Source: Cycas panzhihuaensis
Lineage: Eukaryota; Cycadophyta
Direction: 5' to 3'
Assembly (NCBI GenBank): GCA_023213395.1
Contig: CM041465.1
Coordinates: forward strand, 28,341,741-28,405,740
DNA: 64,000 nt
The notes below the pieces were generated by a model, which saw only the letters and a list, made by a program, of their open reading frames with translations, was not told the DNA's origin and ran no database searches. The translations under genes were made by a program, and so were the position numbers. Below, piece after piece: positions 1 through 11,234 of the stretch. Numbering within the stretch: the first letter of the stretch is position 1; every line of letters begins with the position of its first letter.

Positions 1-1767
1 CAAGTGCCTGCAAGCAATGGCAAACTCTCCCTTCCCGGAAGAAGGATACTAACGTGCAATACAAGATTCTAACAATATATGTCTAAATAGTACAAATATG
101 AATCTAAATACACGTGTTAGTATCAATCCAATGATGAAAGTACACAAAAGAGAGTAACCAAAGCAAGGGTAAATGATCGATAAGCCTCGGAGTGGCCCAC
201 CTCCCACAAATGACACCCTAACCTCTCCCTAATAGCCACAAGGCAGCGAGGGCAAGGCCAAGAACAAGAGCTAGAAAACGGCAATAACGAGGCAGAGAGG
301 GGCCAAGGAGAACCTACGGCGAACCGGGATGTTATGAGGAGCAAGCCGGGCAGCCGGGAAGAAAGTTAGGCAAAGACTAGTGGTTGGGACTTATGTAAGT
401 TGCCCAAACCTGAACAAAGGCCCTCAAATCAGCGCTGCAACTTGTGACAGCGCTGGTTTTAGTGGCCAAAAGAGGGCCTACGAACCTTTGTTTGCATGCC
501 AAGGGCAGCACGGGGCGAGAGGGAGGCTTTGGAGGGCTTAGAGCCGCTTAGGGAGCGTGGAAGGTGGTACAGAATTCACCCAGCTCCTTCCCAAAGCCTA
601 TGCCAACCCTCGACGCCACTACCTTGAATAGAAAACGCAGGCAAGAGGCACAAAGGTAGTGGTAAAACAGCCCACTAAAAGGAAAAGGACCAAACTCACA
701 AGGACAAGCAAGGAGCAGGCAAGATGGAGCATTAATATCACAAAGAAAATAATGTAAATCAAGAGATACCTGAGTGCGAGAGGCAAGAGACTTGCCTCAG
801 CCAAGGAGCAGCGAAGAGGGGCTGAGAAATCAGCCCAGATCTGAGGTACAGCAGGTTTGAGACCCTACTAAGGAGGTGGGAAGGGAAACACCTGCACTTG
901 GAGCACTTATGGACTGCCTGGGCAAAGATCTACTAGAACCACTCCAAGGGGCCCTCTCCAAGGTGCATGAGGGGCTGGGAGAATGTCCTAGCCACACCAA
1001 AGGAGAGCAGGGCGCTGTAGGAGGGACGCAGGTCCAGTGATAGCAGCAGAACAGCAGGGAAGAGCAGAGCAGAATGTTGTTTCCTTGAAGAGCAATCCAA
1101 AAGTGAGCAAAAGAATCCTAAAAAATGAGTCAAAAATGGCTTAAGTATTCAAACCAAACCCTAAAGTGAGTGATTAGGGCGTGGCTGGGAGAGAATTAAG
1201 TCGCGAGCCACATGGCAGTTTCGTAATAAATGCAAAATTGCCATGGCAGATTTTAAAAATAAATTATGACAGATCGTCTGCAAGAACTCACAGCTGTGAA
1301 TATTCGGTAGATGAACCCAGAGGCAAAAATAGGCCCGCCTAGCACAGCCTGGTCAAAGTATGACATGAAGGGCCAATGGGGGGTTGAGACACCTACCCGG
1401 TGGAAAACAAGTTAGAAAACAGGTCCAACGGAGCAAAAGTAGGGCTTGAATAGAGTGGCAAGTCGACCAAAAGATGATGGGTCATCACACAAGCGGAGGT
1501 GGCACAAACCAAGTGGATCCAGAAGCGAGGAGGGTAGATGCGAGAAGTGAAATGGCCACTAGGGTGCCACACTCGCTAGGATTGTGCCCCTGCTATAGTC
1601 ATCATTGGCCAGAATAAGTATGGACGACGACAAAGTCACCCACGAAGCCACACACATGCAGACATGCAAGCAAACACTCATCAAATGAAAGCGATGACAA
1701 TGCGAGAAACATACCTGCACTTACCTAAGTTGGCGATTCCGTATCCATTCCCGGAAGCTGGGAAACA
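1..1767 (-). repeat. Large LTR of Tat-type Gypsy family, copy A (partial, minus orientation)
   Basis: Read on the minus strand, this segment starts at 1767 with TGTTTCCCAGCTTCC and then GGGAATGGATACGG. It matches the starts of two other large LTR copies, at 16717 (plus) and 34213 (minus). Homology to copy B continues in blocks: the start, a promoter block (1141-1266), a GTAGTGG-containing block (about 600-650) and a hairpin at 430-455. The copy runs off the left edge, so its length is at least 1767 bp. It is not coding; the reading frames here are broken and match nothing I recognise. Its minus orientation is opposite to the gag-pol that begins just to its right, so it is not a normal 5' LTR for that element. 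The repeat relationship is certain; calling it an LTR is inference from position, promoter and copy structure. Confidence 0.7.
1141..1266 (-). promoter_or_regulatory. Conserved LTR promoter block, copy A
   Basis: On the minus strand this stretch carries CTGCCATGGCAATTT, CCATGTGGC, then CCCTAA and TTAGGG facing each other, in the same order as copy B at 17310-17436. Copy B has a clear TATAAAT after the TTAGGG motif. Copy A has only TTTGAATACTTAAG at that place, so its TATA box has decayed. The AAACCCTAA on the plus strand is a telo-box type motif. The promoter role is inferred from copy B. Confidence 0.5.
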
Positions 1768-1867
1768 ACACCCAAACCCAACCTAGTGGTCCTTCTCTTT
1801 ACATATCCCTAGGCTATACATCTCAGCCTTGGGGGCACGGTAAAGGGAACCACATTCTGGTTTATGG

Positions 1868-3230
1868 GGTGGACCCTTTACATCCATATGGCGTTGCGCC
1901 ACCCACGGGTGGCCCATATGGACAAAATTTGGTCCCTCACCCCTCATTTCCACTGTCTTGTGTAGCTCCTTACACTGCGTCTTTTCAAGGAAACCCAACT
2001 TCCTCTCAAGGTGCTTATCCTCAAGTCGGTTTCCAACAAGAGGCATTTCCTCAAGGAGGGATGGGCCCTTTCTCCCCATCCATTCCTTGTTCATTGCCTT
2101 CCATATCGTTTGTCAATCCTATGATCTAGGTGAGGGCATGTCCCTTCATGGATTATAGATCAACACCATTGTTTATTGAGGTGCTAAGAACCAACTTACC
2201 ACCTCATCCCCCCAAAGTTCCTAAGTTCAATGGAACTTTGTCACAGGATCTAGCAGAGCACATCTGTAGTGTTTCTATGGTGTGCATAGACTACTGGGCT
2301 TATAATCACATATTAATAAAACTATTTCCATGAACCCTATAATGCGATGCCCTTAAATGGTTCTATCGCCTACTTGCCCATTCTATTTTTTCATTCCAGC
2401 AACTCGTGGATGAGTTCATCAACTATTTTAATGTGGCTCGTCCATTTGAGAGTGGAATAAATCTCTCCTCTCGCTTAAGCAAGGTCATGATAAGATGAAT
2501 CATTACTTTGTGCGGTGATTCCATGACCTCCTCTATTCCATTAAGGCTACTTTGCCTGAGTAATTGAAGAGGGATCTCTTTGTTAACACACTACGCCCTG
2601 AAGTCTATGTGGAAGTCCTTAAGATGGGGGTAACCACATGTGATTCTGCCATTGCGAAGTGCTTAGCACTTGAGGCTATTAAGATCCAGGTTGGACTCAA
2701 GAAGCCCCTTAAGCCTTCACAACAACGTGATGCACCTCCCCCAACCAAAGAAATCAAACCACAACAATCCACTAGGTCTGCTTCTCACTCAACCAAGTAG
2801 ACCCTAGACCCACTCACTTCTGCTATACGTTCATTTGAACGTACGATGAAGGAACTTAAACTTCAAGCTCCTTCATTGCCCACATCCAATAAACTTCTCA
2901 AGCCTCTCCTCCCAAGGGCGATAATACCTAGTCCTCTCAAGCAAGGAAAATTGATTCCTTACTTGAGAAGAAGTGGCACTCCATTCATGGAGAATGTTTC
3001 CATGACGATGCACGTTATCGGGCTCAACATCCTAGGGATGCCTCACAACGTGACTCATCTCTTAAATGGGCCTTAAGGCCCAATCTTAACCAACCGGTCC
3101 ATAGGAATTTCCCCCCCAAACATAGGGAGCGTGATCGCAAATCTCAACCAAAGAACAACTGGAACCAGGGAAGATCTCCAAATTCGCATCCTTCACACGG
3201 TAAGGGGAAGGGTGCGTAGGGTTTGTCTTC
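1868..3230 (+). pseudogene. gag: Tat-type Gypsy gag, broken
   Basis: This encodes the remains of a Gag capsid/nucleocapsid precursor, which would package element RNA in cytoplasmic particles. It opens with a Pro/Gly/Gln-rich stretch (from 1869). The capsid core follows (2130-2560), with the motifs PKVPKFNG, ALKWFYRL and FSFQQLVDEFINYF, typical of plant Retrotrans_gag domains in Tat elements. A further piece runs 2564-3076 with a Lys/Pro-rich end. Reading the core needs at least two frame changes (frame of 2130, then of 2564) and passes several stops. No CCHC zinc knuckle is visible. The element is 5' truncated or rearranged, because no plus-strand LTR precedes it. Confidence 0.75.
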
Positions 3231-3537
3231 TTCCTCATGTTCCCCAGACTGTCATACCCCTCCACCTTCGCAGTTCTGGAATAAGGGAAAGAAGGTGATT
3301 TAAATGCTTGAGGCCACTCCTTTATATGCTTTGACTCAGTCTTAAGCCACTAAAGAGGCAACCAGTGCCTCTTCGCCCATTCTACATCCTGATCCTCTTC
3401 CGGAAACCTCCCTTCCAGAAATCCATTTACTTCCCAAGACTGTTCCCATTTGTCCAGGTCACTACAATTTTAGGAGAGACCTTCCTCAACCTACGGTAAA
3501 GGGGAAGGCCTTTTCTGTTGTCGATGAGCTTTATACC

Positions 3538-4110
3538 ATGGCCTCTGGGATGTCCATTATGGATGTCTTTAAAAGTTATCTTGAACAACAGACACTCCTT
3601 TTGGAAGCTTTAGGATTGGGTGACGTGCCCATTCACGCTTTGGGTATTGCCCAAGGTCGTGAGCCTGTCATTTCCTTTGATCATAAAGACCTTCTCCCTA
3701 CTTGTGAAAAGGAGTGCCAGTGGAACTTCCCTTTCACCATTACTATTGACACACCTGGCTGCACTTTGCAAAGGACCGTCTTTGACAATAGTTCTTCCAT
3801 TAATGCCATGTCCTTATGCATTATGCAAGAGCTTGGTATTTCCACCTTGTAACCTATTCCATGGTGATGCCAAGGCTATGATATTAGCGAGAAGACTCCC
3901 TTAGGAACAGTTTCGATCCCTCTCACTCTTGAGGATAAGACTATCCTCGTCGGCATTGTAGTCCTCAATGTAGACGTCGACTACAATCTTCTTTTGGGTC
4001 GACCATGGCTCGATCAAATGGGAGCCGTGTGTTCAACCCGCTAGGGGAAACACAAGTTTGTCCATGATGGGCAGATGAGGGTTATTTCCTGTGAACACCC
4101 ACCTATTAAG
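3538..4110 (+). pseudogene. Tat-type retropepsin-like protease region, broken
   Basis: This is an aspartic protease region that would cleave the Gag-Pol polyprotein. The active-site segment reads VFDNSSSINAM where a D-S/T-G-S motif is expected, so the glycine is lost. About 60 codons on, the same frame gives VDYNLLLGRPWLDQMGA, the second hallmark of plant Gypsy proteases (the LLGRPW flap and C-terminal region). Stops occur at 3850, at the next few codons (TGA at 3862) and at about 4042. The frame is shared with the linker and RT downstream, consistent with one original Gag-Pol polyprotein. Confidence 0.75.
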
Positions 4111-4977
4111 TAAACATGTCAAACCAACCAAGCAAGCCATGGTCAGGTGAAGGGAGACAAAGGCCCTTCTACTCTTGCCTCGGCTTGCTCCATTGGCATT
4201 CTTGATTCATCCCATCTTGAAGGATATCCCACATCTTCTTCCTCAAGCCTTACTCGCTTCGGTCCTACTGGTGTCGGAAGCTATGGGTACCTCACCATAT
4301 TTAGCGATAACAAGTCCTATGGTGAGGATGAGGACCTCCCTCACCCTATTTCCTTCCTTTACACTAGTAGGAGGCACTCTTCTTATTCTAGGTCCCAACC
4401 TAGAACTCCCCTTGTTGGAGAGACCAGTCATCCCCTGGTGTCATATGTCATTGCACGCATAGACCCACAGGTCCTTGACTCTTCCTCTTCATCACCCCCC
4501 ACAGATGATGATTTCGAGGAATTTCCTTTTGCCCCTTATGAGAGGCCCCTTTCTGACTCTTCCTTAGAGTCTTTTGGGGATGTTAGGCATCCTACCGACC
4601 ACCGTAGTCCTGTCACTTCCACTTCTTCTAGCACCTCATCTATTCTAAGTAAGGTCATCCATGGGGTGGATTATTTCGAAGATGATGAGGCCCTACTTGA
4701 GCACTTAGCGGGCTCCATGTCCAACCTTCCTTCTGGTCACCATAGACTTGGCCACCAGAAGGTTTTAGCGATTAGGTCCATTCTCGCCAACCCAGTCCCG
4801 TCTCCTATTTTGTCTCCTCCAGTTGACCTTGCCCCTCTCTATTTTGAGGAGGGGAATGCCATGTGTATGGGGGTAACCCAGGACATAGTCCTTGCCTCAG
4901 GCAATTTCATTAAGGTGGGGGCAGAATGCTCTCCTGATAAGGTAAGGGAGTATTCCCTTTTATTCCAGGAGTTCTGA
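4111..4977 (+). pseudogene. Ser/Pro-rich linker of Pol between protease and RT
   Basis: An open frame of 276 codons from 4147 is rich in Ser, Pro, Asp and Glu (runs such as SSSSSPPTDDDFEEF). It has no known catalytic motif. Its last 30 residues (NFIKVGAECSPDK, SLLFQEF) are the conserved segment that precedes RT in Tat elements, where it usually reads on to DVFAWSYEDMPGI. Here a stop at 4975 breaks it, but the reading continues as DVFTWDYSDMKGIDP. This long linker is the best-preserved stretch of the element, and it is in frame with protease and RT. Confidence 0.65.
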
Positions 4978-6340
4978 GATGTTTTTACATGGGATTACTC
5001 TGACATGAAGGGAATTGACCCCTCCATTGTCACCCACAACCTTACTACCGTTCCTGGCGCTTGCCCCGTGCACTAGAAATAGTGTCCTCTCCATCCTAAA
5101 CTCTCAACCACCGTCAAAATGGAGGTTGAGAAACTTTTGGATGCAAGACTCATCACTTCTATTGACTACCCTAAATGGGTGTCCAACATCGTTTCCATTG
5201 CTAAAAAGAATGGGACCATCCAGATATGCATTGACTTCTGTGACATCAACAACGCATGTCCTAAGGACAACTTTCCACTCCCTTTTATCGATCAGATCAT
5301 TGATCGAACCGCCAGGTTTGAAGTTATGTCCTTAATGGACTACTTCTTCAGTTATAACTAGATTCAAATCCCTCTCGAAGACTGCCATAAGACAGCCTTC
5401 ACCACCCTGTGGGGTACCTTTGCTTAGAAGGCGATGCCCTTCAGACTGAAAAATGTAGGCGCTACTTACCAAAGGATGATGCATTTCATCTTCCATGACC
5501 TTATCAATAGCACATTAGAAGTCTTCATGGATGACATGATGGGTCTCTCACGTGTTAGAGCCCATCAGCCTTTGGACTTGCAGGCCATCTTTACACGATG
5601 TTGCAAGTACCACGTAAGTCTTAATCCACTTAAATGTGTGTTTGCCATCACTTTTGGCAAACTCCTTAGGTTCCTTATGTTGACGCAAGGAATTCAAATC
5701 GACCTTGACAAAGTCAAGGCGATCCTTGACATGTTGCTGCCTAGAAATCAACGACAGATCAAGTTGTTTCTAGGTAGACTCAGTTTTCTTAGGCATTTCC
5801 TGGAAAACTTCACCGTGAATGCCAAACCCCTTACTAACCTATTGAAGAAGGGAGCCTCGTTTGTTTGGTCAACCAAGGCCTACCAAGCCTTTAAAGGACT
5901 TAAGGAAGCCCTTACTTCCACTTCGATGCTGGTGCCCCTTTGCTTTGATAGGCCTTTAATTCTCTACACCTCAGTGATCGATGAGTCATTGGGTGCTATG
6001 CTGGCCCAGGAGGATGATTTAGGAGTCGAGAGGGCTATCTATTTCATTAGCCGTACTCTCGTGGCTACCGAACTCAACTACTCTCTAGCAGAGAAGGAAT
6101 GCCTCTCCTTGGTTCATGCGACTAAGAAGTTTAGGCACTACTTGCTTGGAAACACTACCAAGGTGATTGTTTAATCTAACCCCTTGTGTTACTTACTCAC
6201 CCGTTCTAACCTGACAGGTAGGGCTGGTCATTAGACCATCCTCCTTCAGGAATTTGATTTCCACATCGTCAACAAGAAATCGAAGAAAGGAATGGTAGTG
6301 GTAGAGCAGCTTGTAGATGCCCCCATTGATGGCTCCCTTC
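4978..6340 (+). pseudogene. pol: Tat-type reverse transcriptase and RNase H, broken
   Basis: RT copies element RNA into DNA, and RNase H removes the RNA strand. Visible RT motifs are KKNGTIQICIDFCDIN, ACPKDNFPLPFIDQIID (diagnostic of the Tat lineage), MPFRLKNVGATYQRMM and the catalytic box VFMDDMM at 5521-5541, with both Asp kept. RNase H follows with ILYTSVIDESLGAML, YFISRTL and NYSLAEKECLSLV. Stops lie at 5359, 5425 and 6172, all in one frame from 5119. After 6174 the reading continues in the same frame through a tether ending about 6340. No second RNase H follows directly, unlike some Tat elements; one lies near 15.8 kb. Confidence 0.85.
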
Positions 6341-7643
6341 CTGATGAGTCTATCTTGACCATTTAGGGCACTCCTTTCCATCCACTCATTGATAGTGAGT
6401 GGTATGGTGACATCGTACAGTACCTTACTTAGCAGCAATACCACCCATGAATTAGTAACAAGGTTAGGTCTCACATTCGGACCACTGCTAGGCAATACTT
6501 CCTTATGGATGAAGTATTATACAAGAGATCCTTTGATGGGATCCTCCTCCGTTACGTCACTCCTGACGAAGCGGACCAGATACTTCGTGAATGCCACCAT
6601 GGCATTTGTGGGGGCCACTTTAGGGGCCAATCCATAGCCTAGAGGATCCTTTGTATGGGCTACTATTGGCCATCCCTTTTCAAGGATGCCCTGCCTATGC
6701 TTTAAGATATCATCGATGCCAAGAGCATACTAACATCTCCCACATGCCTTCTGAGGCTCTTCATCCCATTGTATCTCCATGGCCCTTCACTCAATGGTGT
6801 TTAGACCTCATCGGGGCTATATCATCACCCTCTTTGTCGCAACACAAGTTCATCTTAACTGCCATGGAGTACTTTATTAAATGGGCAGAAGCCATTCCTT
6901 TGATTACTACCCCTGGCAAGATGATAGCTACTTTCATCTACCAACATATCATTTGCCGCTTTGGGATTTCAGACGTCTTGATTACAGATAATTGAACTCC
7001 TTTTTGTAATAAGGAGATGGATGAACTTTGTGAGAAATTTAAGATCTCTCACGAAACCTCTTCTCCTTATTACCCCCAGGTAAATGGTCAGGTTGAATCA
7101 TTTAATAAAACTCTTATCAATATCCTAAAGAAAACCATTGCTCAATCTCAGAGAGATTGGCACCTCCAGCTCCCTTTTGTCCTATGGGTCTCACTGCACT
7201 CTATCCGCATACACAGGTGAATGACTCTGTTCTCCCTAGTTTATGAGACTGAGGTGGTACTCCCATTGGAAGTGGATATCCTCTCTTTACAAGTTTCTCT
7301 TCAAGGTCTTATCGATGAGGAGTCTATCTGTCAGGCTCACCTCTTAGACCTTGAAGCCTCGGATGAGAGACGTCTAGCTGCTTACCAGGCTAACCTTGCA
7401 TCTAAAGCCCGCTCGCAAAGGATCTATGATAAACACCTTCGTTCTCATCCTTTATATCCTAGGGACCATGTCCTCAAGCTGGAATATCTCCATGACTGCC
7501 TGACTAAATTCAGACCCAAATGGGTCGGTCCCTTTGTTGTTCTCAAGAGCCTCGATAATGATGCCTATAGGATCACCACCCTAGAGGGCCTCAAATTTGA
7601 GAAAGCCGTTAATGGGAAATTCCTCAAGAAATTCTATACATGA
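6341..7643 (+). pseudogene. Tat-type Gypsy integrase, broken
   Basis: The integrase inserts element DNA into the genome. The N-terminal zinc region is degraded but readable (ECHHGICGGHF at about 6590, then MGYYWPSLFKDA). The catalytic core has WCLDLIGAI, LITDN (Asp codon 6987-6989) and VESFNKTL (Glu codon 7095-7097). The spacing is 35 residues, the D-D35-E arrangement, and all three acidic residues are kept. The C-terminal part runs to 7643 with KWVGPFVVLKSLDNDAYRI and ends KFLKKFYT with a stop, a natural end for Tat pol. One stop (6993) and one stop at 7218 interrupt the core, and the frame changes near 6640. Confidence 0.85.
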
Positions 7644-8389
7644 TTTCTTTATTGTCTTTTCACGCTCTGAAATGAGCCTGAACTACCATCCTAAGCTTGT
7701 TCCCATTCCTCCTAGCCACAGGCAGAATGATAGCTTAGGGTGTCCTTCTTTTTTTTTTTTTTGGTTCCTCTTGCAGAACCCTTATTCTTATTCTCTTGGG
7801 AACCTCGTCCTCCTATTTGGGAATTCCCCAATTAGGATGATGCTCTGGAGTGTCATCACTCTCGTCCTATTTGGCATTTCCTTTGCATATCCCATTATAC
7901 TCCCATGTGGGCATGCGTGACACCCTATCTCCTAGCCTCACATGTGTCTATCACCACTGCTCATGGTGGACGTGTGTGCCTCTGCTAGGAATATGGCCCT
8001 GCATTAAAGGAAATATGTATAGCTTAAACAAATATCATAACACAAAAATCATATAATGATCATATCAAAATATCATCAACCATACCCTCGTGCATCTGTG
8101 CACCCTCATACACATGCATATATACAAACATGTAAACATAAACATGCATATCATCCACCACATATTATGATACACATCATCATATATCAAATGAGGTATC
8201 AATTACCCCGCCTATATACATAAAAAATAATCCTTATGTATCATAGCATACAAATGGTATGGTACATCATCCATGGGAAGCCAGGGTCCTTGCAGGGAGG
8301 GTACAATCATGTGACTATATATGGTGACTCCCTGGAGGTTCGTACTTTCCCCTATCTAGAACAAAACTCTTATACACTACTCTACTACT
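7644..8389. other. Non-coding spacer between pol and the antisense gene
   Basis: No coding signal is seen on either strand. It holds a T-rich tract (7748-7762) and, from about 8000 to 8260, AT-rich sequence with many CATATA and ATCATATC motifs. This is the likely 3' flank of the converging transcripts (pol on plus, PMD gene on minus). Confidence 0.5.
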
Positions 8390-9560
8390 GTCACACCCCT
8401 ACGGCGTCATCTCCCGGTCGATGTGATCCCTCTCCTTGGGACCACATCCCTCCTAGGCTCCTCCTTAATCTTTGGGAGCCCCCTGCCTCGCTCCCCTCAT
8501 CTCATGGCCTCCTCGAGATTGTCCCCAATGTGTGGGTATGTGTCCTGCTTCTCGTTGACCTCGAAGCCACCTCGTTCACCAGTTGATCGTATCGGGCCTG
8601 GATATGATCTCGATCACTCTCTATGCTATGGAGCCTCTCCTCCATCCCTTGGGGATGCTCCTCCATCATCGCTAGTCAAATGCGGTTCTCTGTATCCCCT
8701 CTGACTCCTCCTTGAGCCTCCAGTGCCTGTACCTGACTCTGTAGAGCATCCCTCTGAGCCCAGGTAGTATCCAGCTCTGCCTGTTACTGTCCCATATGTG
8801 CCTTGTGCTCCTTGGACTTTATGATCCATATGTCCCTCACCCTCACCAATGGGGTGAACGCTGCCACGTGGGCACCTTCTGATTTAGGCTCATCATCTAC
8901 TTGGATAAGAGGCTGCCCTTTCACGTAGGCTCGGGGGAATATCTCCTAGACTACTACCTCTACTAGTCTCTGGATATCTGTTATACCTGTAAATCTAACA
9001 TGTCACATATCAGCATATATCTATATGTATGCCAAATTAAAATCAAACAATATATATACATATGGTAATCAAATGATGACAGAAGAAGGTCATTTCTCAC
9101 CTAGTGCAGTCACCGGCTTCTCAACTCAGGTGACTACCTCTACCCCGGGCGCTCCACCAGCTACAGATACCTCCTCCTCCTCGGGTACCTCCTTGGCCAC
9201 CACCTCAGCAACTGGGGCATCCCCTCTCTTCTCAGCTAGTGCAGCTGTCTCTCTGGATCTCCTGACGATTCACAACCTATAGGCTCGTGTCACTGGGCCC
9301 CTTCTCTCCTCCGCAGCTCCTGATGGACCTACCTCTCCACCTGTGGTCCCTGATGGACCCACCTCTCCTGCAGCTCATGATGGGTTGAACCCATCACCAC
9401 CCTCATCATCTCCTGGGGGCACTCCTGCCCCACCTGCCTCATCATCACTATTCCACCTCACCATCCTTTTTGGGCCTGCTATATAATTTGTCATGGTGAG
9501 GAGGTCCAATGATGTGGCCTCCATCGAGCAATGGACATGAGCCCAGTCCTTGGTCCCCCT
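8390..9560 (-). pseudogene. Antisense PMD gene, 3' portion (coiled-coil tail)
   Basis: This is the continuation of the minus-strand plant mobile domain gene, cut off from its 5' part by the 4.3 kb Copia insertion at 9561. On the minus strand the first exon piece (9560-9101) reads TKDWAHVHCSMEATSLDLL, then an acidic, Gly/Pro-rich low-complexity stretch. A likely intron lies at 9100-8987 (donor after CTAG, GTGAG; acceptor TTTACAG). The next exon reads FPRAYVKGQPLIQVDDEP and a heptad-like segment, WAQRDALQSQVQALEAQ, suggesting a coiled coil. Several stops are present, with an apparent end near 8395. The protein's role is not known. Relatives occur in plant transposable elements and in the MAIN/MAIL family. 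The splice sites are inferred by eye. Confidence 0.6.
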
Positions 9561-9778
9561 TGTTAGAATATTAATGTACATTTGATTTATCCCACATGCA
9601 AGTGGGTCCTACTCTTCTAACATGACTTGTATTATAAATACACAATATTGTGTATCATATGTAAGTTGTAGTAATGACTTTTCTTAATACAATGGAGGTA
9701 TCTTAAGGGTACCGTTCGATCCTGTAGAGGTGTTTCATTCTATTTAAAAATATTATTTGTGCAGGTTGATTTCCAACA
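9561..9778 (+). repeat. 5' LTR of the non-autonomous Copia element
   Basis: This 218-bp LTR starts TGTTAGAATATTAATG and ends TTTCCAACA. It contains TATAAATACAC (about 9633), a good TATA box, and then a short R/U5. The copy at 13677-13894 has the same length and about nine substitutions. Confidence 0.93.
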
Positions 9779-9795
9779 TGGTATTAGAGCTAAGG
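9779..9795 (+). promoter_or_regulatory. Primer-binding site, initiator-Met tRNA type
   Basis: TGGTATTAGAGCTAAGG directly follows the LTR. The usual plant Copia PBS, complementary to initiator tRNA-Met, is TGGTATCAGAGC, so there is one mismatch in the first twelve bases. Confidence 0.88.
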
Positions 9796-10120
9796 TGAAG
9801 CAAGTTTGAGCGATAGGAAGTGAGGTTGAACCAGGTGTTGGTTGAACCCTAATTCTGTTAGCATGTAAGGAGGTGGATCTGTAGATCTATTGATGCCCAT
9901 TCTCTTGACGATGCTACTATGCCCTGGAGATGTTGTCAACTTCCATTGAGCTATGAAAAAGTGTAAAACCCTAGCAGGTCAATTGTAGTGTGGTCAAATT
10001 TGAGGTATGCTCAGTATATTTATTACCTGATTTTCTTCAATCTGCCCTATATGAAATATAAACTGTAGAGTTAAATATATTCATTGTGTGAATGTATTTA
10101 CTATCCATAATCACTATCGC

Positions 10121-10176
10121 CGTCTATATTTACCCTGCCATGATCCGTCGTCTATATTTGCCCTGCCGTGATCCGT
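10121..10176. repeat. Two tandem 28-bp units
   Basis: A unit beginning CGTCTATATTT and ending TGATCCGT occurs twice in a row (10121-10148, 10149-10176) with two differences. It lies between the PBS and the captured gene piece. Confidence 0.8.
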
Positions 10177-10717
10177 GATAATATTCTATGTGCCCAGCTA
10201 ATATATTTCATTCAACCTCTATTTAAAACATTGGTGAACCATGTATTAATACATCGTACCATCTTGAATCACCTATGTGTTACCGTATTCAACTATGTAC
10301 CACTTAGTGAATTACCTGAAGCAAAGATCAACCCGCATCCTACTAACTCTATGACTCTCTAAAATAATATTGCATAATCATAATCAACGTGTTTGTATTC
10401 ATTACACAAGGGGGAGATATGCCTATGGATTCTTGCATGCAACCACACGTTCCACATACAGTACGCGAATAAATAGCTCTCCTAATACTCTGGGGTTAAT
10501 CCTCGACTGCACGTCCTATTCCTCTCCATCGGCACCGGCATCACACTTTAATTCTTTATAAACCCTGCCATCGCCATTAACCTTTTGTAGATGTATACTA
10601 CAATACAGCAAATGTAGTGCTGACTGGCTGAAATCAAAATGTTAGTTGGAACCCTAATACCGAACCAAATATAAAGCTAACACGTGCACACTTATATCAT
10701 ATAAACCAACGCCAGCA

Positions 10718-11190
10718 ATGTGCTCAAGAGCAAATTCAACGCGTGAGGCAATGCAAAAAAGAAATGATCCTCCAGCATCTCCTGAAACCTCAAAGCCATC
10801 AGAAACTCATCCCAGTTATGTGTAGATGCAGTTATCGCCTTATCTCCATCTGTCTCCATCGAGGTTCCATAGAGTTCAGTGAGGCCATGAGCTGCAGTAT
10901 TGAATCAGAGGAAGGGTTCTTCAGTTTGTACTTTAAGGGCGTATCTGCAATCAAACAGGGACCGAGATCGACTTCTTCTAGAATCAACATTATATTGCAT
11001 AAGCCAAATGGGGAGATCTTACTAGAACTATAGAAGAAATTAGATTTTTGTGTTGACGGAACCATAGCTGAGCAATTAGGGTTGATAGATGGGTTGCTGG
11101 CTGCTTTGGAGCAGGGTTTAACTAGGGTTAAAGCTTTCACTAACTCGCAGGCTGTATTGGATTCAATGGGTAGCATATTTATATAGAAGA
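10718..11190 (+). pseudogene. Captured host gene piece, RNase H-like region of an RBR E3 ligase-like protein
   Basis: A short frame starts at the ATG at 10718 (MCSRANSTREAMQKR) and stops at about 10823. From about 10905, in another frame, the sequence reads GFFSLYFKGVSAI, then LHKPNGEILLEL, AEQLGLIDGLLAALEQGL and RVKAFTNSQAVLDS. LYFKG followed by AE-x-ALI-x-GL-x-AL and an AF-x-DS strand matches the N-terminal RNase H-like domain of plant RBR-type ubiquitin ligases (RSL1-like). The RING-IBR-RING part is absent. One stop (11031) interrupts the domain. The region upstream (10380-10560) is less AT-rich and holds GAATAAATAGC (about 10467), which could be the source gene's own TATA box. The family call rests on motif memory only. 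A degraded retroelement RNase H is the alternative. Confidence 0.5.
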
Positions 11191-11234
11191 GGAAGAGGAA
11201 ACACTGCTTGTATTTGAGTTGGAGAAACATAAAA

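Noticed and set aside
123-1133. Several 60-70 codon minus-strand frames
   Set aside because: They lie within LTR copy A, share no family signature and are not conserved as frames in LTR B.
1720-1745. TTGGCGATTCCG read as a Tat PBS following a plus-strand 5' LTR
   Set aside because: The same region aligns with LTR starts at 16717 and 34213 in the minus sense, and these lack the TTGGCG word. The promoter and hairpin order also support the minus orientation.
1783-2094. 103-codon minus-strand open frame opposite the gag start
   Set aside because: Antisense shadow of the Pro/Gly-rich Gag N-terminus; no independent evidence.
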